This document shows positions 1 through 6,906 of a stretch of DNA of 17,660 nucleotides, piece by piece (the first letter of the stretch is position 1; the number at the start of each line of letters is the position of its first letter). The position numbers and the translations under genes are program-made. The notes under the pieces are model-generated. The model did not search any database. It had not been told where the DNA came from and saw nothing but the letters and a program-made list of their open reading frames with translations. Source of the DNA: Paracoccaceae bacterium (GTDB lineage: Bacteria; Pseudomonadota; Alphaproteobacteria; Rhodobacterales; Rhodobacteraceae); the NCBI GenBank assembly GCA_021767525.1, contig JAASTF010000036.1, positions 1 to 17,660 of the forward strand. The letters are read 5' to 3'.

Positions 1-45
1 AGGGCGGCGCGGCGGCCTGATACGAACACGCCATCGCATCAGAAA

Positions 46-74
46 GGCCCGCCTGGCATGTGATCAGGCGGGCC
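46..74 (-). terminator. Intrinsic terminator of the 102-560 gene
   Basis: A perfect 10-bp inverted repeat (GGCCCGCCTG at 46-55, CAGGCGGGCC at 65-74) with a 9-nt loop lies 27 bp beyond the stop codon of the minus-strand gene. Read on the minus strand, the stem is followed by TTTCT (from 45 leftwards), a short U-rich tail. This is the classic shape of a Rho-independent terminator. The rest of 1-101 shows nothing else recognisable. Confidence 0.7.
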
Positions 75-101
75 TGTTGCATCGGGCGCGGACGCGTCGC
101 G

Positions 102-560
102 TCAGGTGGTTTCTTCTTCCAGGTGCAGCTTCATATCCAGCAGCACCTGTTGCAGCGCCACGGTTTCCTTCAACAGGCGCTTGGCCTCGTTCACGGTGAT
201 CACACCATCCTCGATCGATTGCTGGTATTCGGCCATTAGCATGGCAAACCGCTGGCTCAGCGCGATCACATCGGAATTGACACCACCGCTGTTCGACTGG
301 TTGGGGCGGCGTTCGTCTATCGACAGGGTGACGCCCTTCAGCTCGGCCAGGGCGCTTGTGAGATGGGGATAGCCCGACGCCTCTTCCAGGCGGGCGACGG
401 CATCGACGGGCATGAACCGGTCGGCATGTTCGGGATGGTCCGAATAATAGCGGCCAAGCGTGGCCTTGGATTTCCCGGTCAGCTGGCAGGCTTGCTCGAT
501 CCCGACCGATTTCACCAGCGCCTCGGTGTGTTTCTTCAGATAACTGCTGATGGTGTCCAT
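102..560 (-). CDS. Small HTH/coiled-coil protein, possible DNA-binding regulator
   Basis: 152 residues. I do not recognise a named family. The N-terminal third (about residues 18-40, with QACQLTGKSKATLGRYYS) reads like a helix-turn-helix of the kind found in phage CII-like or Cro-like regulators: a helix starting near a Gly-Ile-Glu, a turn at Gly-Lys-Ser, then a recognition-like helix rich in Ser, Lys and Arg. The last 55 residues are strongly helical and probably a coiled coil (hydrophobics every 3-4 residues, many Glu/Gln/Lys), which suggests dimerisation. The start at 560 is supported by an AAGGGGG ribosome binding site a few bases upstream. The gene stands alone and ends in a good terminator. 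A regulatory role is inference; a phage-derived domesticated protein is possible, but there are no other phage genes nearby. Confidence 0.75.
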   Translation of the reverse strand: MDTISSYLKKHTEALVKSVGIEQACQLTGKSKATLGRYYSDHPEHADRFMPVDAVARLEEASGYPHLTSALAELKGVTLSIDERRPNQSNSGGVNSDVIALSQRFAMLMAEYQQSIEDGVITVNEAKRLLKETVALQQVLLDMKLHLEEETT

Positions 561-670
561 ATCGCCCCCTTCCCGCGGCGCGGGGAATGCTCGTTACCGT
601 TTCCCATTAATCGCTGGCGTTGGATTTGTCATGCATCTCGGGAATGCCGCGCGCAACCTGTTGCCGGATA

Positions 671-694
671 GCCGGTCATCACGTTCAGACCGGC
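671..694 (+). other. Hairpin at the 5' edge of the structured tdk leader
   Basis: GCCGGTC (671-677) and GACCGGC (688-694) form a perfect 7-bp stem around a 10-nt loop. It lies one base before the much larger nested structure at 696-795, so the two may stack or form parts of one RNA. No T-run follows on either strand, so it does not look like a terminator. Confidence 0.4.
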
Positions 695-695
695 C

Positions 696-795
696 GGAGG
701 GTGGGCCCTGGCCGCGCATTCGCGATTTGGGGATCGCCTCGCCCGTCGCCGGGCGGATGCGCGGCTGCCACCACTCACGTCGCTGCCCACCCTCC
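696..795 (+). ncRNA. Candidate structured RNA with three-way junction upstream of tdk
   Basis: About 100 nt fold into nested helices found by eye. The outer stem is 11 bp (GGAGGGTGGGC 696-706 with GCCCACCCTCC 785-795). The inner stem is 10 bp with one G-U (711-720 with 756-765). It closes onto two hairpins, GCGAT-TTGGGG-ATCGC (722-737) and CGCCCG-TCGC-CGGGCG (740-755), giving a three-way junction. In an alternative fold the inner stem extends to 13 bp (711-723 with 753-765). The internal loop is asymmetric: 4 nt (707-710) against 19 nt (766-784). The single G-U pair would be A-C on the other strand, which mildly favours the plus strand. It matches no riboswitch, SRP, 6S or RNase P signature I know. 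A cis-regulatory leader, a free-standing small RNA, or a dispersed palindromic DNA element are all possible. Confidence 0.5.
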
Positions 796-813
796 ACCTT
801 GTGCCGTCGCGTG

Positions 814-839
814 CGGCCTTGCCAAACCGGCGAAGGCCG
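814..839 (+). promoter_or_regulatory. Hairpin covering the tdk ribosome binding site
   Basis: CGGCCTT (814-820) pairs with AAGGCCG (833-839), and GCC (821-823) with GGC (829-831). This gives a 10-bp stem with one bulged G and a 5-nt loop. The GAAGG ribosome binding site (832-836) for the ATG at 844 lies inside the 3' arm, so folding would hide it. Together with the large structure just upstream, this is the layout expected of translation control by a leader RNA. The sequence shows the pairing; regulation is inference. Confidence 0.5.
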
Positions 840-843
840 GATT

Positions 844-1446
844 ATGCCCCCGGTCATGGCAAAGCTGTATTTCCATTACTCGACCATGAACGCCGGCAAA
901 TCGACGGCGCTGTTGCAAGCCGCGCATAACTATAGCGAGCGGGGCATGATCCCCTATCTGATGACCGCGCAGCTGGACACACGTGCCGGACAGGGTCGGA
1001 TCGCCAGCCGGATCGGCATCGGCAGCGACGCGGATACCTTTGCCCCCGACGAAGACCTGTTCGAAAAGATCGCGGCGCGGCTGGCGCAGGGTCCGGTGGC
1101 CTGCGTCTTTATCGACGAGGCGCAATTCCTGCAATCCGCGCAGGCCTGGCAACTGGCCCGCGCGGTGGACGATCTGCACGTGCCGGTCATGGCCTATGGG
1201 CTGCGGGTGGATTTTCTGGGGCAGCTTTTTCCCGGCTCGGCGGCGCTGCTGGCGCTGGCCGACGAAATGCGCGAGGTGCGCACCATCTGTCATTGCGGCA
1301 AGAAGGCCACGATGGTCGTGCGCAAGGATGCCCAGGGCCGGGTGATGCGCGACGGCGCGCAGGTTCAGATCGGCGGCAACGAAACCTATGTCAGCCTGTG
1401 CCGCCGTCACTGGCGCGAGGCCACGGGCGATCGGCAGCCCGGCTGA
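844..1446 (+). CDS. tdk: Thymidine kinase (class II)
   Basis: Phosphorylates thymidine with ATP to give dTMP in the pyrimidine salvage pathway (cytosol). The 200-residue product has the family's P-loop (MNAGKST near the N-terminus), the Walker B/catalytic motif DEAQF, and the zinc-binding lasso with Cys-His-Cys (ICHCGKKA) and a late Cys/His pair (CRRHW). The substrate-binding stretch GGNETYV is also present. Length fits bacterial TK. Two in-frame starts compete. ATG 844 has a GAAGG site 7 nt upstream. ATG 856 gives MAKLYF, the family's usual first residues, and makes the numbering collinear with E. coli (Glu88; Cys145 and Cys147) but has no ribosome binding site. I chose 844. The long open frame upstream of 844 is not coding. 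The leader is highly structured (see 696-839). Confidence 0.95.
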   Translation: MPPVMAKLYFHYSTMNAGKSTALLQAAHNYSERGMIPYLMTAQLDTRAGQGRIASRIGIGSDADTFAPDEDLFEKIAARLAQGPVACVFIDEAQFLQSAQAWQLARAVDDLHVPVMAYGLRVDFLGQLFPGSAALLALADEMREVRTICHCGKKATMVVRKDAQGRVMRDGAQVQIGGNETYVSLCRRHWREATGDRQPG

Positions 1447-1545
1447 CCGCGCAACGTCCGATTGTGGATCGGCCGCGCGAAACGTGATACACTCATTCCA
1501 TTGATCCATTTTTACCCATGTTTTTCATGGGGTTATTTCTCACTA

Positions 1546-1561
1546 CGGCGCAGCTGCGCCG
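1546..1561. repeat. 16-bp perfect palindrome in the leader of the metallopeptidase gene
   Basis: CGGCGCAGCTGCGCCG is a perfect palindrome lying 22 bp before the ATG at 1584. As RNA it would form a 6-bp GC-rich stem with an AGCT tetraloop; as DNA it could bind a dimeric regulator. Just upstream, CCCATG-TTTTT-CATGGG (1516-1532) is a second, weaker hairpin followed by T-rich sequence that might end the tdk transcript. The function of either is unknown. Confidence 0.45.
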
Positions 1562-1583
1562 CCAAGCCATTTGCAGGTATGTC

Positions 1584-3431
1584 ATGAAACAACCGGAATT
1601 CGATTGGGAAAATTCGTCTGGTGCCTTCCGCGCCGCGTTCGAGGAATGGGATGCCTTCAGCAACCTGTCCCGCGATGATGTCGAAGAGATCGTAACCGCC
1701 GATGTGGCCCGCGCGCAGCGCATGGCGGCGGCGGGTTTGCGCCATCTGCGCGCGATCCTGGGCGCGCGCACCAAGGCCGGCATCCGCGACCGCTGGCGCA
1801 AGGACGCGCTGGCCGAGCGCTATTTCGGCAAGACCTCGAGCGTGGCAAACATGAAGGCGGTGCGCCGCCGGCTTGAACGCGCGCATCGGCGGCTGCGCGA
1901 CGACCGGCTGCACATCCGGATGCGCCCGCAAAGCGCCGCCAGCACCAGCACGACGGACGGGCGGAACGACAGTTTCTTTCTGGCGCCCCGGCGGTTCGAG
2001 CTTTACCCCGATTACGCCCGAAGCACGGCATTGCGCCGCTCGGCCACGATCGTGCACGAGCTGCTGCATGAATGGTTGCGCGATCAGAAGATCGGCAATG
2101 ACACGGTCTATAGCGACGACGAAACGCAAGAGCTGGCGCGCAGGGATCCGACCGCCGCCCGGCGCAGCCCCGCGAATTTCGACAAGTTCCTGCAAGCCGT
2201 GTGGGAGGACGAGGGGTTGGATGCGCCCTCGGGCGCGGTGCTTGAAGACAAGGCGCTGCCGGTTTCCGGCACATTGGTGCAAAACGCCACCGGGCATCTG
2301 CGCGATCGGCCGGTGCTGGCCGAGCTGCCCCCGCATGGCCGCCGCGACATGGTGCTCTGCGGCTTGCGCGCGCAGGATGACGAGGCCTTTGTGCCCGCGC
2401 TGTTCGAGGTCGACGCCACGCCGATCCTGCGCCGCCATACCGATGCTGGCGCGCGCGGGCATGCGTCATACCCGCCGGCCTGCTGCACGCTGACCAATGG
2501 TGTGGTCATCGTCGCCACCCGCTCGCCCAAGACCAGACGGATGGAGCTGCGCGCCTTCGATATCGAGGACGAGCGCATCGTGACGCGCCACGACAGCGGC
2601 ACGATGTTTCGCGACTGCTTTTCGCAGCCCGATGCCATCGCCCTGGGGCCACACCGTTTTTGCCTGGTTTACAAGATCAAGAACGGGCGCATGCGGGTTG
2701 AATTGATGGAATACCATCGCGACAGCGGATTTCGCCGTATCGCCCATGCCGAAACCCATTCGGCCATTCGCGACCACGGCCGCGCGGTGCTGGTTTCCCC
2801 CATCGTTTCGACGACGGGCGAGGCGCGGTCGGTCGCTTCGTCCGAGTTCGTGGTGGCCACCGTTTTCCGCACCCGCGAGGGCAAGCTGAGCTTTGATCTC
2901 TGGACGCTTGACACTTGGCCGGCCGATGTCACCCGCCGCGGCGGGCTGGTCGATCACGACATCACCGGGCGCCCCGGCCTTGCGATGGCCGCGCGGCAGG
3001 GGCGTTGGGTGGCGGTCGCAGCGGCCCGAGACAAGAACAGCGGGCGGTTGCGCCTGACCGCGTTCGACCCGTCTGACCCCGCCCGTCCCCGGCGCCTGGG
3101 CGATACCGGCGATGACGGCGCGCGGATGACCCACAGCCCCGACATCGTGACCGTGCGCGACGGGGCGCGCATCGCGGTGGCAACCGCCATCCGCTATGTC
3201 GTGCAAGGGCGCGCCATCGTCAGCCTGTGGAATGCCGGCACGCGGGACAAGCTGTTCCGGCGCGTGCATGACAGCGGCTGGCGCGACTCGCCCATCCTCA
3301 AGGGGTCACCCAGCCTGGTCGCGTTGCCCGAGTTTCAGCCGCCACGCCTGCTGACCGCCGCCGTCGGACCGGATGACCGCCTGTCGCTGACACGCTGGCA
3401 GGTGAAGGATCCGGTCCGCACGAACGGCTAG
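1584..3431 (+). CDS. M35-like zinc metallopeptidase with C-terminal repeat domain
   Basis: 615 residues. Residues about 140-205 carry an aspzincin-type (peptidase family M35, deuterolysin or peptidyl-Lys endopeptidase) signature: HELLH with His158, Glu159 and His162, then Asp173-x-x-Tyr176 in a stretch resembling the family's GTxDxxYG, then SPANFDKF, like the NADxYxxF of Lys-specific enzymes. Expected chemistry is zinc-dependent peptide hydrolysis. About residues 225-610 contain repeated beta-rich segments with recurrent Asp-Ser-Gly and Trp/Phe-Asp motifs, which fits a beta-propeller. The first 120 residues are charged and helical. There is no signal peptide or membrane segment, so secretion would need another route. 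The start 1584 has AGG at 1575-1577; an ATG at 1518 would add 22 residues but has no ribosome binding site. Substrate unknown. It converges with the next gene, 9 bp away. Confidence 0.8.
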   Translation: MKQPEFDWENSSGAFRAAFEEWDAFSNLSRDDVEEIVTADVARAQRMAAAGLRHLRAILGARTKAGIRDRWRKDALAERYFGKTSSVANMKAVRRRLERAHRRLRDDRLHIRMRPQSAASTSTTDGRNDSFFLAPRRFELYPDYARSTALRRSATIVHELLHEWLRDQKIGNDTVYSDDETQELARRDPTAARRSPANFDKFLQAVWEDEGLDAPSGAVLEDKALPVSGTLVQNATGHLRDRPVLAELPPHGRRDMVLCGLRAQDDEAFVPALFEVDATPILRRHTDAGARGHASYPPACCTLTNGVVIVATRSPKTRRMELRAFDIEDERIVTRHDSGTMFRDCFSQPDAIALGPHRFCLVYKIKNGRMRVELMEYHRDSGFRRIAHAETHSAIRDHGRAVLVSPIVSTTGEARSVASSEFVVATVFRTREGKLSFDLWTLDTWPADVTRRGGLVDHDITGRPGLAMAARQGRWVAVAAARDKNSGRLRLTAFDPSDPARPRRLGDTGDDGARMTHSPDIVTVRDGARIAVATAIRYVVQGRAIVSLWNAGTRDKLFRRVHDSGWRDSPILKGSPSLVALPEFQPPRLLTAAVGPDDRLSLTRWQVKDPVRTNG

Positions 3432-3445
3432 CCCACGGGCCTAGC
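3427..3445. terminator. Weak hairpin shared by two convergent stop codons
   Basis: GCTAG (3427-3431) pairs with CTAGC (3441-3445), with two further C-G pairs inside after one mismatch. The dyad contains the TAG stops of both convergent genes. It is short and has no T-run, so it is at most a weak bidirectional transcript end. Confidence 0.25.
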
Positions 3446-5651
3446 GCCCGAATACGCTGGGCTTGAGGATTGACAGCGGATCGGCCTTGTCATCGGTCCA
3501 GACCGGGCCGCCATCCGAACGGATCGGCGTCCAGCGTCCGGTGCCCAGGATATCGGCAATGTCGGCCGGATCGCGGGCGATGATGGCCACATCGCTTTTC
3601 TGGTATCCCGGATCGTCCGAGGCCGACTGCGCCGCGAATTGGCGCCAGGCGTGAACGCCCAGGGCCTCGGCCGAGCGGCCGATGGGCAGGCCAATGTCGT
3701 AATAGCGGTTCGAGATGTGGAACACCAACAGCCCCCCGGGCGCCAGCCGGTCAAGATACAGCTCCATCGCTTCGAGCGTGGTGAGGTGCACCGGCACAGC
3801 ATCCGACGAATAGGCGTCGATCAGCAGGATGTCGTATTTCATGTCCTGCTGCCCGGCCAGCACCACGCGGGCATCGCCCAGATGCGTCGGCGCCTGGGGC
3901 GCGCAGGCCGTGACAAAGCTGAACAGCTGCGGATTGCGCGCGACCTTGTCGACCATTTCGTCGATTTCGTAGAAATGCCAGTCTTGGCCCTCTTGCGCAT
4001 AGCAGGCGAGCGAGCCGACCCCCAGCCCGACAATGCCGACACGCTTGGCGGATTTGGCGAAATCCGACAGCATCACCTGCCCCATCGGCGCGTGGTTGTG
4101 ATAGTAGGAAATCGGCTTTGGCCGCGCGGCGCCCAAGTCGGACACGCGCTGCGCGCCGTGGATCGTCGTGCCGTTCGAATACAGCCGCACGCCGCCCTTG
4201 TCGACCACCTGGTGCAGCCCGAAAAAGCTGCGATCGGCGAAAACGCGGGCATCGGGCAGGGCCAGCCACATCGGCAGCGCAACCACCAGGCTGGCGCCGA
4301 CCAGCAGCACATCCACCCGGCGTTGCGCCAGCGCCAGCAGGGCCAGCGCTCCGATCACCGCCCCGCCCAGCGCCAGCAGGCCACCGCCCGCCAGCAAGGC
4401 CAGCCCGGACGCCGCAAGCCCCAGCGGCAGGCCCAGGGCCACACCGCGCCTGACGCTGTCCGCGCCGATCCCCAGCTGCCGCCCGAACACCAGAAGCAAC
4501 ACCACCAAGAGGGTCGCGATACCTTCGATATTGTCCGAAAACAGCACCGGCCCGACGATCGAGTTGAACAGACCGCCGGCGGCCCCGCCCAGGGACATGA
4601 CGACGTAAAAGATGGTCAGATGGCTGGCCGCGGGCCGCGCCTCGTACAGGGTGCGGTGCGACCAGGCGGTGATCACGAAGAAGCAGGCGATCAACACGAC
4701 GATCATCGCCACTGACAGATGCGCCCCCATCACGCCGGTCATCAGGCACAGCGCCGCCACCGTCACCAGTTGCGCCACGCGGGTCAGCCACGGGCCCGAG
4801 ACGACCGAATTCTGGTTGAAGGTGATGACGAAGGTCAGCAGGTACAGCGCCAGCGGAATGACCCAGACCAGGGGCACCGCGCCGATATCGACGCTGATCT
4901 TGGCCGTAACGGCCAGCATCAGCGAGGATGGCACGAAAGCCAGCAGCCCCCAGTAAAGCAGCGTGGAAACCGCCGGGGCGGGGGCGTCATCGGTCGTGAC
5001 CTCGGCCACCTGCCGGTCGGCGCCGCGCAACAGCACGCTGCAGCCTGCAAGGCCCAGGCCAAGCAAGACGAAACCGGCCGCGAAACCGTTGGCGATGGCC
5101 GAGGCGCCGAACAGCGGCTCGGCCAGCAGGGGAAACGCCAGAAGCGCCAGCATCGAGCCAAGGTTCGACGCGCCGTAAAGAAAATAGGGATCATCCGCCG
5201 ACGGCCCGCCCGAGCGGGCATACCACGACTGGATCAGCGGCGCGTTCGACGACAACAGCGCGAACGGAACCCCCACGCCCAGCGCGAACAGCCACAGGGT
5301 CTGGCCCGCGATGGGACGCGCGGCATCCAGCTGCCAGCCCTCGGGCAAGGCCGGGGGCAAAAAGATCAACGCAACGGCCCAGATGGCCAGGTGCACCCCG
5401 ATCTGCGCCGGCAGCGGCAGGAACCGGGTTGAAAAATGCGCGTAAAGATAACCGCCCAGCAACACCGTCTGAAAAAACAGCATCGCGGTCGTCCACACGG
5501 CGGGCGAGCCGCCGATGGCCGGCAGAACGATCTTGGCGAACAGCGGCTGCACGAAGAAAAGCAGCGAGGCGCTGAGGAAAATCGTCAGGGTAAACACCAC
5601 CGCGACAAGCCGCGCCGTGCTGGTCATGTGATTGGCAGAAGTCAGGGACAT
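3441..5651 (-). CDS. Fused multi-pass membrane / spermidine synthase-like protein
   Basis: 736 residues. The first about 500 are a long series of hydrophobic helices (MFS-like; it starts with TARLVAVVFTLTIFLSASLLFFVQPLFAK, a recognisable opening of this family). From about residue 535 there is a Rossmann methyltransferase/spermidine-synthase fold: GIVGLGVGSLACYA (nucleotide or aminopropyl-donor loop), an acidic FYEIDEMV strand end, and the DAYSSDA motif where spermidine synthases carry catalytic Asp residues, then LTTLEAMELYLDRLAPGG. Proteins of this build are annotated as fused MFS/spermidine synthase; their biochemical activity is mostly untested, so polyamine synthesis coupled to export is inference. 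The start 5651 has a strong GAGGAG site 5 nt upstream. The frame is open far beyond 5651, but that part is antisense to the LysR gene. Monocistronic, divergent from the LysR gene. Confidence 0.85.
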   Translation of the reverse strand: MSLTSANHMTSTARLVAVVFTLTIFLSASLLFFVQPLFAKIVLPAIGGSPAVWTTAMLFFQTVLLGGYLYAHFSTRFLPLPAQIGVHLAIWAVALIFLPPALPEGWQLDAARPIAGQTLWLFALGVGVPFALLSSNAPLIQSWYARSGGPSADDPYFLYGASNLGSMLALLAFPLLAEPLFGASAIANGFAAGFVLLGLGLAGCSVLLRGADRQVAEVTTDDAPAPAVSTLLYWGLLAFVPSSLMLAVTAKISVDIGAVPLVWVIPLALYLLTFVITFNQNSVVSGPWLTRVAQLVTVAALCLMTGVMGAHLSVAMIVVLIACFFVITAWSHRTLYEARPAASHLTIFYVVMSLGGAAGGLFNSIVGPVLFSDNIEGIATLLVVLLLVFGRQLGIGADSVRRGVALGLPLGLAASGLALLAGGGLLALGGAVIGALALLALAQRRVDVLLVGASLVVALPMWLALPDARVFADRSFFGLHQVVDKGGVRLYSNGTTIHGAQRVSDLGAARPKPISYYHNHAPMGQVMLSDFAKSAKRVGIVGLGVGSLACYAQEGQDWHFYEIDEMVDKVARNPQLFSFVTACAPQAPTHLGDARVVLAGQQDMKYDILLIDAYSSDAVPVHLTTLEAMELYLDRLAPGGLLVFHISNRYYDIGLPIGRSAEALGVHAWRQFAAQSASDDPGYQKSDVAIIARDPADIADILGTGRWTPIRSDGGPVWTDDKADPLSILKPSVFGR

Positions 5652-5823
5652 GCTCGCTCCTCTACGCATTTTTAAACGTGGAAGAGACACTAGGATTATG
5701 GCCACCGCGTGGCGCGACCGTGATTTTCGAAAGGCTTGTTTCGCGCCTTGGCCCGGTGCGCGCGATGCGTCGAGAATGCTTGGAAACCGCGTCGCGGCTG
5801 CTAGGCTGAGCGCAGGCTGCAGG

Positions 5824-6792
5824 ATGCGGAAACGGAGACATGCCATCGACCAGGTCGATTTCAAGAAACAGCTGACCATGCGCCACCTGCGGGTGATCCA
5901 CGGGCTTGCGCGGTTCAAGCTGGTGGCGCGGGTGGCGGCCGCGCTGAACGTCACGCAGCCCGCCGTGTCCAAACAGATCGGCGAACTGGAACAAATCGTC
6001 GGGACGCCGATCATCGTGCGCGAACGCAACCGGCTGTATCTGACCCCGGTGGGCGAACGGCTGGCCGAGCACGCGCGCCAGGTGCTGGACCATCTGGACC
6101 GCGCATCCTTTGATATCCAGGCGATGGCCAGCGGCGTATCGGGTGCGGTGACGGTGGGGGTTGTCAGCTCGGTTTCGCCGATCCTGCTGCCGCCGGCCAT
6201 AGGCCTGTTCAAGCGCAGCGCCCCCGAGGCCAGCCTGGCCGTGACCGAGGGGCATTTCGTGTCGCTTTTCCCGCAGCTCGAGGCCGGGCAGATCGACCTT
6301 CTGATCGCGCGGATCTGGCAACCGCGGGATCTGCCGGGCATCGAACAGGCCGTGATGCTGCAAGAACCGATCGTTGTTGTTGCGGGGCGCGGGCACCCGC
6401 TGGCCCGGCAGGACGAAATCGGCTGGCACGAGGCGATGGACTGGCCGTGGATACTGCCGCAGCCGGATTCGGTGGCGCGGCGGGCGGTCGATGCCCTGTT
6501 TGCCGCGCATGGCGAGACCAGCCCGCGCAACACGGTGTCGTCGCTTTCGCTGTCTTTGAACCTGGAGCTTTTGCGCCAGATGCCGATACTGGGCCTGTTT
6601 CCCCAAAGCGTCGCGCAATCCCACGCGGTGCGCGGCGATCTTGTGGTGCTGCCGCTGGACACGGGTGGCTTTCTGTCCGAGGCGCGCTGTTTCTGGAAAC
6701 CCGGGACCGAACGTTCGGACCGGGCCTTCGCCCTGTTCATGGATTGCCTGCGCGAAACCGCGCCCGAGCCAACAACCATTCCTTTTTGTTAA
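5824..6792 (+). CDS. LysR-family transcriptional regulator
   Basis: 322 residues. The N-terminal winged HTH is clear (about residues 22-80, including LKLVARVAA-like helix and LNVTQPAVSKQIGELEQ, the recognition helix, then the wing RNRLYLTPVGERL). The rest is a periplasmic-binding-protein-like effector domain typical of LTTRs (SGAVTVGVVSS onwards; QIDLLIAR; the Gly-Leu-Phe-Pro stretch late in the domain). It would act as a DNA-binding tetramer with a small-molecule co-inducer. ATG 5824 has CAGG 7 nt upstream; ATG 5878 is an alternative giving the more usual family length but lacks a ribosome binding site. The gene precedes and faces the same way as the amidase/TRAP cluster, 114 bp apart, so it probably controls that cluster. 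The effector is unknown, perhaps the TRAP substrate or its hydrolysis product. Confidence 0.9.
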   Translation: MRKRRHAIDQVDFKKQLTMRHLRVIHGLARFKLVARVAAALNVTQPAVSKQIGELEQIVGTPIIVRERNRLYLTPVGERLAEHARQVLDHLDRASFDIQAMASGVSGAVTVGVVSSVSPILLPPAIGLFKRSAPEASLAVTEGHFVSLFPQLEAGQIDLLIARIWQPRDLPGIEQAVMLQEPIVVVAGRGHPLARQDEIGWHEAMDWPWILPQPDSVARRAVDALFAAHGETSPRNTVSSLSLSLNLELLRQMPILGLFPQSVAQSHAVRGDLVVLPLDTGGFLSEARCFWKPGTERSDRAFALFMDCLRETAPEPTTIPFC

Positions 6793-6868
6793 GGTTTCAG
6801 GCGCAAAACTCATTATTTCGGGCGTAACACCTTGGATTACCATGATCGGAATGACATGGAGGGGGCGG

Positions 6869-6895
6869 CTTGGTCGGCATAGACCATTCACCAAG
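6869..6895. promoter_or_regulatory. Candidate LysR operator before the amidase gene
   Basis: Two nested dyads: TGGTC-N6-GACCA (6871-6886) and CTTGGT (6869-6874) with ACCAAG (6890-6895). LysR-type regulators usually bind imperfect dyads with a T-N11-A core near the target gene. The site lies 12-38 bp before the amidase ATG and after the lysR gene. This position is rather close to the start codon for an activating site, so it may be a secondary or repressing one. Assignment is inference. Confidence 0.35.
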
Positions 6896-6906
6896 CCAGC
6901 AGAGAA

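Noticed and set aside
696..795. SRP RNA, 6S RNA, RNase P RNA or a known riboswitch as the identity of the tdk leader structure
   Set aside because: The SRP GGAAGG/AGCAGCC tetraloop region, the RNase P core, the cobalamin, TPP, FMN and glycine signatures are all absent on both strands; 6S cannot be wholly excluded but the size and asymmetric loop fit poorly.
550..843. Upstream extension of the thymidine kinase frame
   Set aside because: The extension is not like any TK N-terminus, runs through the strongly palindromic leader, and better starts exist at 844 or 856.
5652..6779. N-terminal extension of the minus-strand frame that contains the spermidine-synthase-like protein
   Set aside because: It is antisense to the LysR gene, has Arg/Ser-rich low-complexity composition, and the family start plus a strong GAGGAG site place the real start at 5651.
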